Of a DNA stretch of 64,000 bases, positions 35,041 to 46,769 are shown one piece after another. Numbering within the stretch: position 1 is the stretch's first letter; the number at the start of each line of letters is the position of its first letter. The stretch is taken from contig JAZKJV010008265.1 of assembly GCA_037367405.1 (NCBI GenBank), positions 558,001 to 622,000 of the forward strand, in the 5' to 3' direction. The translations under genes and the position numbers were made by a program. The notes below the pieces were generated by a model, which saw nothing but the letters and a program-made list of their open reading frames with translations, made no database searches and was not told the DNA's origin. The DNA comes from Ottelia alismoides. Taxonomy: Eukaryota > Streptophyta > Magnoliopsida > Alismatales > Hydrocharitaceae.

Positions 35041-36040
35041 TTAAGGTGTTTTTGGACGATCTTTTTGTGAGTTTGTGGTGGGAGATCGTAATGACGAGAA
35101 GGAGATGAAGCATATGATTCCCCAACTATTATCAGTATTATCCTCAGAAAAATCATGATGGATAGTAAATGAAGCATATGAGTCAAATGAAAGACAACCA
35201 TCATCGGAATTATTCTCAGAGGAATAGTATTTGAAAGTAGACACACTCTAGATATTCTGGCCTTTTAGTTTCTTCAGTTGTTTTCTCAGAATTCGTTCCT
35301 TCTTGAGATCAAGCGATTTTTCCTCGGATGAATACTCTGAAGAACCAGTCTCATTCAGCTCATAAGAAATTATTCCAGTATATTTGATGAGAGCAGGAGC
35401 ATCGACTTTAGATGAATAATAGTGAGGCACGGGAGTCGTCCAACGGGAATTGAAGTTTGGATCCTTGCAAAGGTAAGGTTTTAAGACTCTCAAACAAACC
35501 TCGCTCATGTAGATTACCTTTTCCAGACCTGATGAGGAATTGTCAGATGATTCCTCTTCCGGAAGGTCAAAGGTGACCTTCTTTTTCGATGAAGGAGTAG
35601 TCATTTTGTTTCGTGAAGGTGTTGGTCCACTTGAGTCTCCAGATGAATATCCGTTGAAATTTTTCTCCTTGGTCAGTGTTCGTCCTGCGTGTTTGTTCTT
35701 AGTCTTTCTAATGTTGGTGCACTCTTGAGTTGGAATGATTTGGTCAAGGTATTCAGAGTAGGTTGTCCCAGGGTTAGCCCATGCATATGTCTCAGGATCA
35801 TATAAGAAACACTTTTCTATTGTAAGATCCGCAGGAATTGAAATGGTAGGGTGAGCCTCTGAATGTTCGTTCTCAACTGACTTGACGTTTAAGCATTCCT
35901 GTGTTGAGTTGATTTGATAAAGATAGTCAGAATAGCTTGACTCAAGGTGCGCCCATGCACAAGTCTTAAGATCTTATGAGTCATATATTTGATTTTCCAA
36001 GGTGAGAGCAGTTGGGAATGGAACAGGAGGAGAGTCTTTA
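35041..36040 (-). pseudogene. unrecognised acidic tandem-repeat frame of element D (pol position)
   Basis: A single minus-strand frame can be followed from about 36040 to 35041, broken by a TAA near 35972 and a TAG at 35248-35246. It contains two diverged copies of a unit of about 45 residues: (T/D)LT(L/I)E...YD..(T)(C/Y)AWA...(Y)S(D/E)YL.QI..TQEC(L/T)N. A Ser/Lys region (SKKKVTFDLPEEE) and a Ser/Glu-rich tail (SSEYSSEEKSLDLKKE, YYSSENNSDDG) follow. There is no RT or integrase motif. It follows the protease-like frame after one frameshift, so it was probably the C-terminal part of the same polyprotein. I do not recognise the family and cannot assign a function. An env-like or transmembrane protein is unlikely, because no hydrophobic segment is seen. 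Confidence 0.6.
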
Positions 36041-36677
36041 AACCAATAGTCTCATCAGCAACCGCTATCTCATGTATAGCAACGGGGCAGGGCTCTTCTA
36101 CCGCTTGATGGTTACAGTTGTTGAGGATTTCGTGGGTTGCCTCAGAAAATCGTGGTTCCTTAAAGACTTGTTGAGATCGAAGTGCTCCCAATGTTGTAAA
36201 ATTGATTTCCCGCATCTTGCACTCAATAATTACCTTAGCAAATGTCAAGAATGGCTTTCCGAGAATAATTGGAGACTGGGTGAATTCTCCTTGATGCTCA
36301 ATATCAATGATCGTGAAGTTCACTTTGAGCGGAGCGCCTTGGAATGTAAGGATGACCGAAATGATTCCTCTCAGCCGCTTTATTGATCGATCAGCCAATT
36401 GAACGTTCTCACGTGTCTTCCTGATAGGTCCGAGTTTGAGCTCGTGAAATACAGAGGTCGAGAGGATATTAATTTGTGAGTCGTCATCAATTCGAGCATG
36501 TGTAAATATTGTGTCTTTGATTCCACAGTCAAATCTGAGCAACCTCTTCACTATGTGGTCTTGGCATTTCTCCTCAACACCAAGGAGGTGACCATTGACA
36601 AAATATGTCTTTCAGTCTTTGTTCTTATCCTGCTCGACTTTTTCGTCATTACTTTGTTCATTTCAAATCCTTTCAGA
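36041..36677 (-). pseudogene. protease-like domain of element D with altered active site
   Basis: The frame at 36551-35889 aligns with the proteases of A, B and C: INILSTSVFHELKLGPI, ADRSIKRLRGII, FTIIDI and SPIILGKPFLTFAKVI. At the active site the family has L-D-S-G-S-S; here it is I-D-D-D-S-Q, so the Asp-Ser-Gly triad is lost and cleavage activity is not expected. The preceding piece (36680-36550) holds TERHILSMVTS in a shifted frame, like EKHILTMAT of A. The long open stretch despite the lost triad is notable. Confidence 0.78.
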
Positions 36678-37499
36678 TCAGGGGAAGTGTTCAATGGCCT
36701 GTATAAAGGGAAGTTCAAAAATCAGTCTTTTCTCCAGTGCTTCCTGTAAAGCAGGATCCAAATTGTTCAGATCTTCTCCAGTTTCAATTTTTATGTATTT
36801 TTCGAGATTTTCAAATTTTTGGTTGCTTTTGAATATTCCAAATTTTTTGGTATTTTCTGTGTGGTGTGTGGATGTGGCGTGTTCTGTGGATGAGAAGGGG
36901 TTTTGATTAGCTGAGTAAGAATTAGAATCCAAGTTATTCTTAGGGGAATAGTATGCAGAAGTGTCAGAGTCATCCCTAGGGTTAATGTTGTCTATGGGTT
37001 TCTGAATATCCTTGGGGTTCTCAATATTAGATCCAATTATTTCATCCTCCACTTTTGTACCTGAGCTTCCATAAAATAAACTGAGTCGGTCGGTAAAGTT
37101 TTTGAATTTTTCCTCCATTAATTCATATCTCTTAGTGATCCTCGAAATGTCATCCTCCAAAGTCTTTTCGTGATCAATCGTGGGGGCAGTTGGTGTGTGT
37201 TCTTGTTTTCGAATTTGAGATTCAATCATTTCCTCTTCCATTTTCCTGTATGAGCTGAGAGGAGATTCTCTTTGATTATCCAATATATAATTGTTATTTT
37301 CTGAAAATTTCTCCTTAAAAATTATGGAAGGAGTATGATCAATGGAAGGATTCTGATGGAATCTGTAGGTCTCATACTCAGCATGTCGTGACTCAGGCAT
37401 GCAATGCTGGTTCGAGTAGAGTCTACTTCCATGGTTATGATTGATTGTATCCCCGAACAACGGAGTCATACAGGGTGCATATGTATCGATATTATCCAT
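36678..37499 (-). pseudogene. gag-like frame of element D, C-terminal part
   Basis: Open for 273 codons on the minus strand from ATG 37499. It is charged and Asn/Ser-rich, with a likely coiled coil (KRYELMEEKFKNFTDRL). The end ALQEALEKRLIFELPFIQAIEHFP matches the pre-protease helix of A (LMKALEYMP) and C (LQEALEHIP), which ties the frame to Athila gag. The stop at 36680-36678 is followed by the continuation in another frame (DLKGFEMNK). The N-terminal half has no recognised domain. Confidence 0.7.
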
Positions 37500-37618
37500 T
37501 TCGACCTTTGTATGTATAGGCTAATCGAAGGAGTGGTATTCGGGTCAGTCAATAGGGATTTGAACGTCATGGTTAATCCAACCTCGTTGACATTAAGTGC
37601 GAGCCTCTGCATCTAGTA

Positions 37619-38107
37619 TTATCGGGTCTGGTCTCTTGGACAGTCATGAGTCCCAAAAGTGATTTGTTCTTGAAATAGTTCTTGGGGTATAGAAAGAAAT
37701 TTAGCACAAGTCGGATCTTCCCAAGATGGCAGTTGATCATACGCGGTCACAAGTGGTGAAGTGGGAGGATATGATGCTGTGGTAACATTAATCGGTTGAT
37801 TTGAGTAGAAAAGTTTGGAATTTATCGAGGGGGCTGAATTCATCTGAGGGTGAAAGTCGTCCACAAATGTTAAAGGATTCTGGAAAGAAGAGAGTTTAGT
37901 CGATTTTGGTCTGACCGAGACAAATTCATTTTCATAATATAGGTCATATGGGTACTCGGACCGTTGTCCTATATTTGTCAAATGAGGTTGATGATGGTTT
38001 GTCATGGTTGATCTCGGTGCAAGTGCACAATATTCAAAAGAAATTTTTATCAAGGAGATTGATGGCACAAATGTGCAGCTTTTGATCTTCGAAATCGGTT
38101 CACGCAC
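37619..38107 (-). pseudogene. gag-like frame of element D, N-terminal part (uncertain)
   Basis: Open frame of 162 codons; a plausible start is the ATG near 38005 (MTNHHQPHLTN). It is Ser/Pro/Asn-rich with no recognised domain. It lies in the gag position between leader and the frame at 37499 but in a different frame, so it is either a frameshifted N-terminus or non-coding. Confidence 0.4.
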
Positions 38108-39473
38108 ACCAATGCAAACACAAATAAAACCCCATGTTCACCAACTCACTCAGTGAAGCCGCAAGAGTTCAGCACTTGTCTTTTCGATTTTAGTTGGTGA
38201 TAAGACACTCTTGGAAAATATTTAGCGAGCGGTTATGTACCGAAGATTTTCTTAAAGACTATCCTGAATTCCTACGACTCGTTGCACCTACTTTCAACCA
38301 GTATGGATGTAAGTACGGGCCATAAAACGGCTACCCGTGTTACTTAAGGATGGAGCCTTACGCAGTGTCCTTTAAACCACCCACTCTGTTAAAGAAATCC
38401 GGATCATTTATCGGCTACCCATAGATCCTCACTGAGAGGTAGCTAATTGTTTTTAGAATCAGTAGTTTGAATGAAAATTTCATAGCTGGGCTCTAACCTT
38501 AAGTGTCGTCTCTTGCTCAATCAGACAAATATAAGAATCCAAGGTCGGGGTTGCTCTCCCGCAAAAATTCTTGATTTTATGGGTTATTTAAAATCAGCTA
38601 TATTTAACAGTCCCAATTTTAATTAGGCGATCACTGAAATTTTAAGGTGAGCACAAATGCACGTCTACTGTCCAGTCCCAATTTCCTTTAAAATTATGTG
38701 ATAAAATAGGAGGGAGAAATTCATGAAAAGCCGATGCACGTGAAACAATGGTGTATGCTCAGATAGAAGACTTATAGTGATTCCTCGCAATCTCCATGTG
38801 GGATGCAATACGAGAATTGAAAGATTATTCTAAATGAATGCAAGCTGATAAATACCGCACTCAGCAAAAAGTTCTATTAGCCGGGAAGAAATGAGTTAAG
38901 TTTTTGACTAAATTGAACGATCTAATGTACGTCTCAATTAAAGTGAAGTGTGTCCCTAGGTCCTATGAGAACAATCAAAAATTAAAAGCGCTATTAGCCG
39001 TATGTGCAGGTCTACCCTAAGCGCCACTATAGTCGGGCCCCAACCTCACCGGAGAGTGAAACATGCCACGACACACCACAGAAAAAGTTTGAGGTCTTGT
39101 CACACACGCGAGAGTCCAAACGGATGTCGCTATAAATGAGCAATTAATTACAAAAAATAAAATTGCAGAAATAAATCATAGACTCTACGCTCTCTCACAA
39201 TCAACTCGATCTTAATTTTAAATGCGGCTTTTTGGGCATCGGTGAAGATGCGTCGGTTCATGAAAAATGCTCCACGTACGTCGGGTACCTCACAAGAAAA
39301 ATAAGAGAGAGAATGTAAGAGAGTGACTAAAAAAATAAAACAAGAAAATAAATGCTGAAAATAAAATAAAAATAAATGCAGGAAAAAATCGAATTTATAA
39401 AGTGAAGATTCGGGGGTCAGACTACACGAATATGGACAACGAAATGTTTTAGACAAAATCTAAGTCGTTTGCC
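38108..39473 (-). other. untranslated leader of element D
   Basis: No conserved frame between primer site and gag. Phrases such as caccggagagtgaa and ggatcattta occur, but no functional signal can be named. Confidence 0.5.
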
Positions 39474-39491
39474 TCCCCGGTAATGACGCCA
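39474..39491 (-). promoter_or_regulatory. degenerate tRNA-Asp primer binding site of element D
   Basis: On the minus strand it reads TGGCGTCATTACCGGGGA two bases after the LTR end. It differs from the site of element B/C by three changes, all C-to-T or G-to-A. Confidence 0.85.
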
Positions 39492-39493
39492 TC

Positions 39494-42400
39494 TGATGAA
39501 TCCGAGATAGCCGATGTTAAATGTCGTGGATTATCGTTCACTTATTTATGAATGTTGTTTCGTTGTAGGCAGGCAATTGGAATCGTTCAAGAAATAACCA
39601 CAATTATTTAGTCAATTTTTAATTGCATGGTTTTATGTTTATTTTACATGAGCAAGTCCCAAGGTCGATCTCAAGGAGGCAAAGGAACAACCTAGAATTT
39701 TTGTCTATCAAAGTTCGTACACGGTTTACAAGGTGATCTTTTTTTTGTGATTTTTAATGCAATTTTGGGATGAAAAATGCAACTTAGGCCAATTTTAAGG
39801 ACTAAAAAATGATTAGAAGTCAAATAATGTACGAAAAATATGAAACTTGGCCACGATGACAAGAATGATGAAATGAGTGCACTATAATTATTTTGGAGTT
39901 TTTGGATGCAATATAAATTTTTTATAAATTTTTGAATGCAAACAAAGTGAATTTCAATAATTAATTATAATAAATATTAAACCTAATTATTTTTAAGGGA
40001 TAAAATTATCCAAGATCTATAACTAGGTGATTGATCTCAAAAAAAATCCTAACCCTCGAAAATATGAGATTTAATACTTATAAAAATTAAATATTGAAAT
40101 ATACAAAATGATTTTTACAAGGCAAACCATGAATACAAATCCAATTCTTTTTGGGCACAATGTAAGATACAATTAATTCTACAATCTACGAATTTCTGGA
40201 AATTTTTAGAGCAACAGTTAATTACTTATGAATTTTCAAGAACAAAATGGGTAAAATATGCAATTTTCCACAAAACAATTAATCGTTAATTAACCACTGA
40301 TCACAAAAATATCTGACATATGTCATAAGGGATTTTTACCTGACAGACCCTATAATATTTACCAATTACCTCTACGACCTTTGAAACATCGCAATTCCTC
40401 CCCCAACCTCATAAACTTACTAACCCTTACCCCGTAGACCTCGTGGTTAACTTCCATCTATTTAACCGTTAAAGCTAATGGATTCTGTCCCCCCTTCCCC
40501 CCACGCTCGTCCCACCTACTGCCTCCGAGCCCCCTCGGCCTCTGCTCGAACCACCAGGCCCGCCGCCTCCCTTCTCGACCCCCGGCCCCTGCTGGAACCC
40601 CCCCGCGCTCAGAGCTCCCCCGCACTCCGCGTTGCCCCCCCCGCGCTGCCCACCCGCACGCTCTGCTCAGAGCTCCCCCACCCTCCGCGTTAGAACCCCC
40701 CGCCTGCGCTCAGAGCTCCCCCGCCCTCCACGTCCACCCCCCCCCCCCCCCGCGCACAGGGCCTGCCCACCGCCTCCCCTGCTTTCCCCGGCTGCTCAGA
40801 GCTCCCCTGCCCTCCACGTTGCCCCCCCAGGTCCCTCCCACCGCCTCCCCTGCTTTCCCCGGCCACTTAGAGCTCCCCCGCCCTCCTCCCCTTGGGTGGC
40901 TGCCTCCCTCAATCACTGCCAATCCCTTCTCCAGATCCACGCTCCCCGTCCACCTCCTGATCGAAGCCCACCTCCTCCAGGAAAACCCAACACCCCCTCT
41001 CCCAATCGCTCGAAGTCCATGCCAATGTTGAGGGATGAGAGAGATAGAAGAGGACTATTTTTTCTTCTGATTAATTTTAGCCGCCTGATCACGGATTGGT
41101 TAGATTAACTCGTTTTTAACTTAAGGAAGTTAACTCTAGATGTGTCAATTTAACGGTAGGGTTCGTGGGGTAAGACGGAGAAAGTTTACAGGGTCGAGGG
41201 AGGAATTATGATGTTTCAAAGGTCATAGAGGTAATTGGCAAAGATTATAGGGTCTGCCGAGTAAATTTCCCATGTCATAATGTAGAGAATAAGTTGTAGA
41301 ACAAAATGTCTATTTTTGATATATAAAATATTGCAAGGTAGGGATTCTAAAAAATGGGGAAACACAAGGGTATTTATGCAATATTACAATAAATAAATAT
41401 CAAAATGCAATAGAAGAGCCAATGCATAATTACCAATGAATAAAGGGGGGGGGCTCTGCAAAATCACCAGAGGTACATAGCATGTGACCTCTGGTTGGGG
41501 GCTCCTGTGCAAATAGAAGGAATGCCTAGGGTTTATCTGAAATTTTCTCAACGGTCACATGCGGAGCACGTGACCCTGGGGTAGAGATGAAAATATCGGA
41601 TGTCCCGGGGGTGCCGGTGCAATTGTTCCCTCCCATCACATGCCTTGCACGTAGGGAGGGCCTCGGGCCTCACGCCCGACGGCTGGAGCGGTGGTGTAGA
41701 TGGGGCGACACCACCTCCTGTGATGGTCAACGGTACGTCTGGTGTCGATGCGGCTAAGGCAGTGAAGGTCGGTGGTGGAGCGGTCCTTCCTGGAGGGCCT
41801 GACGGTTGCGTGCGGCGAAGAGCCAGGCATGGTCCTCCGGTGGTGATGATGACTGGTGGTGGTTGTCGATGAAGGTGGCGGCTCCTGGATGAAGAAGATG
41901 CTTCTGGAGTTGTTGCAGTTACCGATGGTTGTTGATGAAGATAACGTAGCTTCTGGAGAAGAAGACGTTGGTGATGAAGGACAGCGGGGTAGGTTGCTGC
42001 ACCGCGAAGGATGAAGATGGCGCCGGCTCAATGGAGGAGAACCAGAGCAAGGCATATGCGCGAAGGAGCACGTTTCAACAAGGCGGGGAGGCGCCTTGGA
42101 TCTCGTCGTAGGCAGAGCACCGGGCTGTCACCACCGAGCTTCGTTTGGTGCTATCGACGGATAGGTCACGAGGGGCGCGATGCATTTGTTAAATAGAAAC
42201 GGGGAGTCGGCCATGGGAGGCAGGAGATCGCTGGAGATCAGGGATATGCAGAGGCGGTGGAATCGATCATTGAGGGGATTGGCGACGAAATCGATGAGGG
42301 AGATGAGATTCGCAGAGACGACGAGATACGCGGTTGATGAGGCGGAGGCCGACGGTCAATCGCGAGATGGGTGAGATCACGAGATTCACGGAGGAGACGA

Positions 42401-43670
42401 AGAGGGAAGGAGGCAGCACAAATTAGCAAAGAAGGGGGAGGAAGGAGACGAAGCTGGGGCCGTCCAATAGGTCGAGATCAGACGACCTAGATGGACGCAC
42501 GTGGTGGCATGAAGGGAGCGTGAGGAGTACATGATGGGCACGTGCGCAGGAGGCACATGCCCACACGTGCGCGACTTTTATTTATTTTTTAGAAAAAATG
42601 AAATATAAAAACCTCAAAAATTGGTGACATGTGGCGGCTCCAGGAGCTGCCACGTGTCAGCCCCACAAAAATTGGAGAATAAATACAAAGAAAAAACTGG
42701 AATAAATAGCAAACGACCTCGGATTGAAAAATTTTCTTCACGAAAGTTGCTTGTCTCGATGAGATCTACAACTTTCTTGGATACACTAAAACCAAAATCG
42801 ATCATTTGCATAAAGTGATATGTTGGGGTATCCCATGTACATAGAATACCTTGATTTTTGGATTTTATAATTTTTTATCATTTTAAACCAGATAAAATAC
42901 CGAAAAAAATATGATAAAATCAAAGATAAATATTTACACATCAATCTATTTTTTTTATATTTTTATTGAGTAAGAAAAAGAAGAAATAAAATAAAAGACG
43001 AAAAAGACAATTTTTGTACAGACAGTTAATGAAGACTCGGACTTAGTTAGTTTCTTTGATTTTAAGCTCAGTTTGGATTTGGATTTTTTCATATTTTAAT
43101 AAATCTTTCATCAAAGAAGATAAATGAAAAGGAAATAAAATAAATTGGGTTAATTATGTACATAAAATAATATGTCAAAAACTGCTAAAATACAAAATGT
43201 ACAAAAGAGGCCCAAAAATCAACTTTCACATATGAGCTCCGATTCACTAGAAATTGGTCTTATTTTGAAGGTAATTGAATGTATATTAGTTCAAAAGTGA
43301 GTAGGATCAAAACAAACGCTGGATGGGGAAGATATTGAGGTTTTAATCTGGAAATCCTATAACTAGGGTTTGATTTTTTGGTCCACTTATTTGGACTAGT
43401 GATTTTTTTGTATTTTTCATTTATGTAAACAGTGGAGGTGGTTTTATGTCAATTGGAGTTAGCATGGATTAGTTAAAAATCAGGGAAGTTAGGATATTTT
43501 CAGGTCAATTTTGGTTGGGATTTCTGGCTTCTTATTTTTGCAAAATAAGTGATAAAATGGAGTTCTGATCAAAACATGCATGAATGCTAATTATGCAGAA
43601 TAAATGAAGTAATGCCAATGATTTTTAGGGACTAGAGCTTAATTAATGACTTTTAGAGTAAGATTCATCA
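39494..43670 (-). repeat. 5' LTR of element D (4177 bp including nested MULE)
   Basis: It begins on the minus strand tgatgaatc at 43670 and ends ...ttcatca at 39494, then the primer site. Large parts match the displaced 3' LTR pieces at 23266-24357 and 11873-12941. It contains the uninterrupted insertion sites of A (near 41478) and B/C (near 42575). A G-run lies at 41444-41453. Confidence 0.9.
40329..41271. mobile_element. MULE-type element with GC-rich interior (943 bp)
   Basis: A perfect 9 bp duplication atgtcataa flanks it (40320-40328 and 41272-41280). Ends start gggatttttacctgacagac and are inverted. The first and last 130 bp or so resemble the 242 bp MITE at 27431-27672. The interior (40470-41030) is very GC-rich on an AT-rich background, strongly C-biased, and holds five imperfect copies of ctcagagctcccccgccctc starting near 40608, 40666, 40709, 40794 and 40865. 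There is no transposase. Pro/Arg-rich frames (40478-40693, 40632-41108) follow from composition and are not called as genes. It may be a Pack-MULE carrying foreign DNA (inference). Confidence 0.88.
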
Positions 43671-43675
43671 CGCAC
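43671..43675. other. presumed target site duplication of element D
   Basis: cgcac adjoins the 5' LTR start. The partner copy lies left of the window. Confidence 0.4.
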
Positions 43676-46600
43676 ACACATAAGATGCTTTGAAAGTTTG
43701 TCAGCATGTGTTTGCATTTTGCCTTCACTAGTGTTTCATAAGCATAATGATCGTGCTCGTAGTGTAGAAATTGAAAAGCACTATAAAAAGGAGTTTCTTT
43801 TCTTTGCTTTTATTATAAAGGCTCATAAAAATTCATATAATTAAAAAAAAGTGCAATAACTTGGGAATTTGAATTGCATATTGTTTTTGGTATTGTGAAT
43901 TGAGTATTTAATCTCATCGTGTCCTGTAGATCGGCCTTTACCGCTAATACAAGTAAATTTTGAATTATTTAGTAATTAATAGTGCAATAGAGGTTCTAAT
44001 GAGTTCAAAATCACATAATTTCACTAATTAAAAGTGCACAAAAACCAATGCATTTCCTTCCGTCTTGAGATTTGTATGCTATTTACCTTTTAGTTTTTCA
44101 TGTATGTTACGTAAATTTTGTTGTATTTTTATTTTCTAAAAGTCTTGAGGAGGCTTCTGAAGTCTTCCCATCTTTTTATAATTTATATATGCTTTAAAGT
44201 TTTTTCATATTTTATTTATCTTAAACAATGTTAATGAAAAGACCTCTAGAGATTCATATTTGGTTGTTGGCTGAATATCTGTACATTGTGGATTATGGTG
44301 TTTTGGATCCTCTTTCAAATGCACTTGAATTCTTCCAAATCCGCTGCTTGTGCTGAGTACAAAACCATTTAAGTTTCATATCTGTTTTGAAATTTGCCCA
44401 ATGTGATGCTTATTTGAGCTCAGATTATTTTAAATCATAAATTAAGCATGCTTTAAGGTGCATCCCTGGACTACGTTAGGTAGCATTTCCTAAATATCAA
44501 ACACTTGAATGTTAGTTCATTCACTTTAAAAATCTCTTAGTTAATTTGCTTATTGCATATATTTTTCCTGATTTAGTTAATTCGTTAACATTTATTTGGA
44601 TTGATTGCGCAATACCATCACTTTGCGAAACTCACTTATTATTTATATGTCTGAATCCTTTTCTTGTAGCTCAAAAGCTTCCTCCATAGCTTAATAATTT
44701 TCAAAATTGGTTAGAGGATCATAGTACTATTTCAAATGTATGGTTTTTTTTGGAAAAAAAACAAGTTCTATTAGGCCTCTTATTTGCTCAATCCCAAACT
44801 ATTGCAATCAAGAACAAAATTGCTTATCTTAATTGGGTGCTCGATGCAATCCATGCCTCCTATAACACATATGTTATACTTTATTTCGGATGCACTCAAA
44901 TCCTTTAGTGTCCATATCTAAATATGAAAATTGGTTTATAGGATGAAGATTTTAATAACATCCTTTTCCCTTTCAAAAAAGATTGATGGCATCTTTGCTT
45001 GCCCATCCCAATCCAATTATATCATTTTTCAAACCTAAATATCTAGACTGGCTCTCATCAACCTACCCTTAAGGGGTAAACAAATAACCACTCAGTATCT
45101 TAATGCCAACAAAAATGTATGGGTTTTAAACTTGGCACCCTCATGAACAAAAGTAAATGCAATTTGAATCACATTAAGGAGATGATCCAAGTAAATTGTC
45201 AAATGAAGATGGTCATGCATTGGACATATTCAATATAATTTGACTAATTATATTTAATGAGGATGGGGAATATACATTTCATCTTCATATAACTTCCTTG
45301 TTTGTCACCTTACCGTCATTCAGAGAGCCACTCAGCTCTCTCAAAACAGATCAACAACAGATAGAGGTGATGAGCACATGATTTTCTGCTCAACAACACA
45401 CTCATTTTCCACATTTAGGTAAATATAGTAGCTACATTATTGGAAATAAAATGCACTCATCCATTAAATCCATTATTTTGGTTATTGTTTTGTTAACCAA
45501 CCTTATGAATGTTTTCAGAAAAAATATGTTGTAGATATAATCTAAAAACCGCGAAAGAATATGATTAGTAACATGTTTATCTTAACCGTTATAATCTAAT
45601 TGAGGTACTTCGATATCAACGACCCTTGAAATTGAAGTAATACTCCAAGTTATAAATATGATTTTAAGGAAAATATATTATACATTTTATATATTTATGA
45701 TTTTTGAAATACGTTTACTTCACATTTGTATAAGTAATACATGTCTACAATACATGTCCAAGTTATAAATATGTTGTATCGATGCCGAAGCATCTCTATT
45801 TATTTAAAGTAATACATGTCTACAATACATTCAAAGTAATACATGTCTACAAAGTAATACCATAGTGCTGCAGATGAGTTTACATGGCCCTAAAAATCTT
45901 TTCTGATCCATAACCCCTGTTATCTTTGTAACTAGACCATGACCCTTACAAATCACATCCACAACCCTTGTAATCTTTGCTAATTTTACCAACACAACCA
46001 TCGAAGAGGGGCACACATGTTAAAAAGAGTAAGAAAATGAACTTATACTAACGTTATATAATGACAAATATTATTCGTTACGGAATAATTTTTTACACTA
46101 ATGTTATATATATATATGTATAAAGAGAGACGCACACATATATATATGCAATGTTAGATAATACTCCGCTTATGATATAACAAAGGATATGCCACTAATT
46201 AATTCCTAAGAAATAACATTTGTTGTCATGTATTTAACAAAGGATGATACAATGACAGATTTAAAATTAAAAATCGTTACAATAAACTCTTTTCTCTGAT
46301 GATCATTTTCTATTGAATGAAAATCATCAAATTTTCAAAATTTAAGGTGATAGATGATGTTAGTTTGGTTTATAAGATAAGTAAATAAACATAGCAATTA
46401 AGCGTTTACCTACTATAAAAAGACTTCAATTGAAATAAAAAGCGGTTAATTAAAGACAATGGAAAGCTATCTATGACAACATATACACAAATAAACCATA
46501 AATCTAAAAGGGATCATATCACTAAAGATTCTGATTTCTACATTAAAAGAAAATCTCTTTGTCAAGGCCAATCAGAGCTAAATGCTAACATTATTTCGGG

Positions 46601-46769
46601 TTCATAAATCTCTCTTCACTTGCTTTAATTAGCTGGAGCTCACACCACAACAACGACTACAAACTCCCAGTCGCACTAGCCTTTTGTAACTCCAGAATTC
46701 CTCACATCGAGATTTTGCTTATTTGGTGGTTAATTTGTTCAATACATCTTCTGTTCCCGCTAGGAAGCT
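43676..46769. other. AT-rich sequence without recognised gene
   Basis: No frame above about 60 codons with recognisable content. There is a short tandem repeat of aagtaatacatgtctacaa at 45733, 45807 and 45833, and a ta/ca-rich microsatellite at 46105-46150. It could be old intergenic DNA or very degenerate repeats. Confidence 0.6.

Larger units (their letters stand above)
33129..43670 (-). mobile_element. Element D: non-autonomous Athila-related LTR element (5' LTR and internal region)
   Basis: Minus-strand order: LTR 43670-39494, primer site 39491-39474, leader, gag-like frames, protease-like frame, an unrecognised repeat-containing frame, hairpin array, conserved 3' block; then, after the inversion, 23080-23265 and the 3' LTR (23266-24357 plus 12941-11873). 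No RT, RNase H or integrase similarity is visible anywhere in the internal part. It would depend on enzymes of an autonomous relative (inference). It hosts A and B/C in its 3' LTR, so it is older than both. Confidence 0.85.

Noticed and set aside
34547..35246. Hydrophobic minus-strand frames in the 3' part of element D
   Set aside because: They overlap the hairpin array or are shadows of the acidic frame at 35041-35248 in another phase.
40478..41108. Pro/Arg-rich frames in the MULE interior
   Set aside because: They arise from a C-rich minisatellite; open frames occur on both strands with low-complexity products only.
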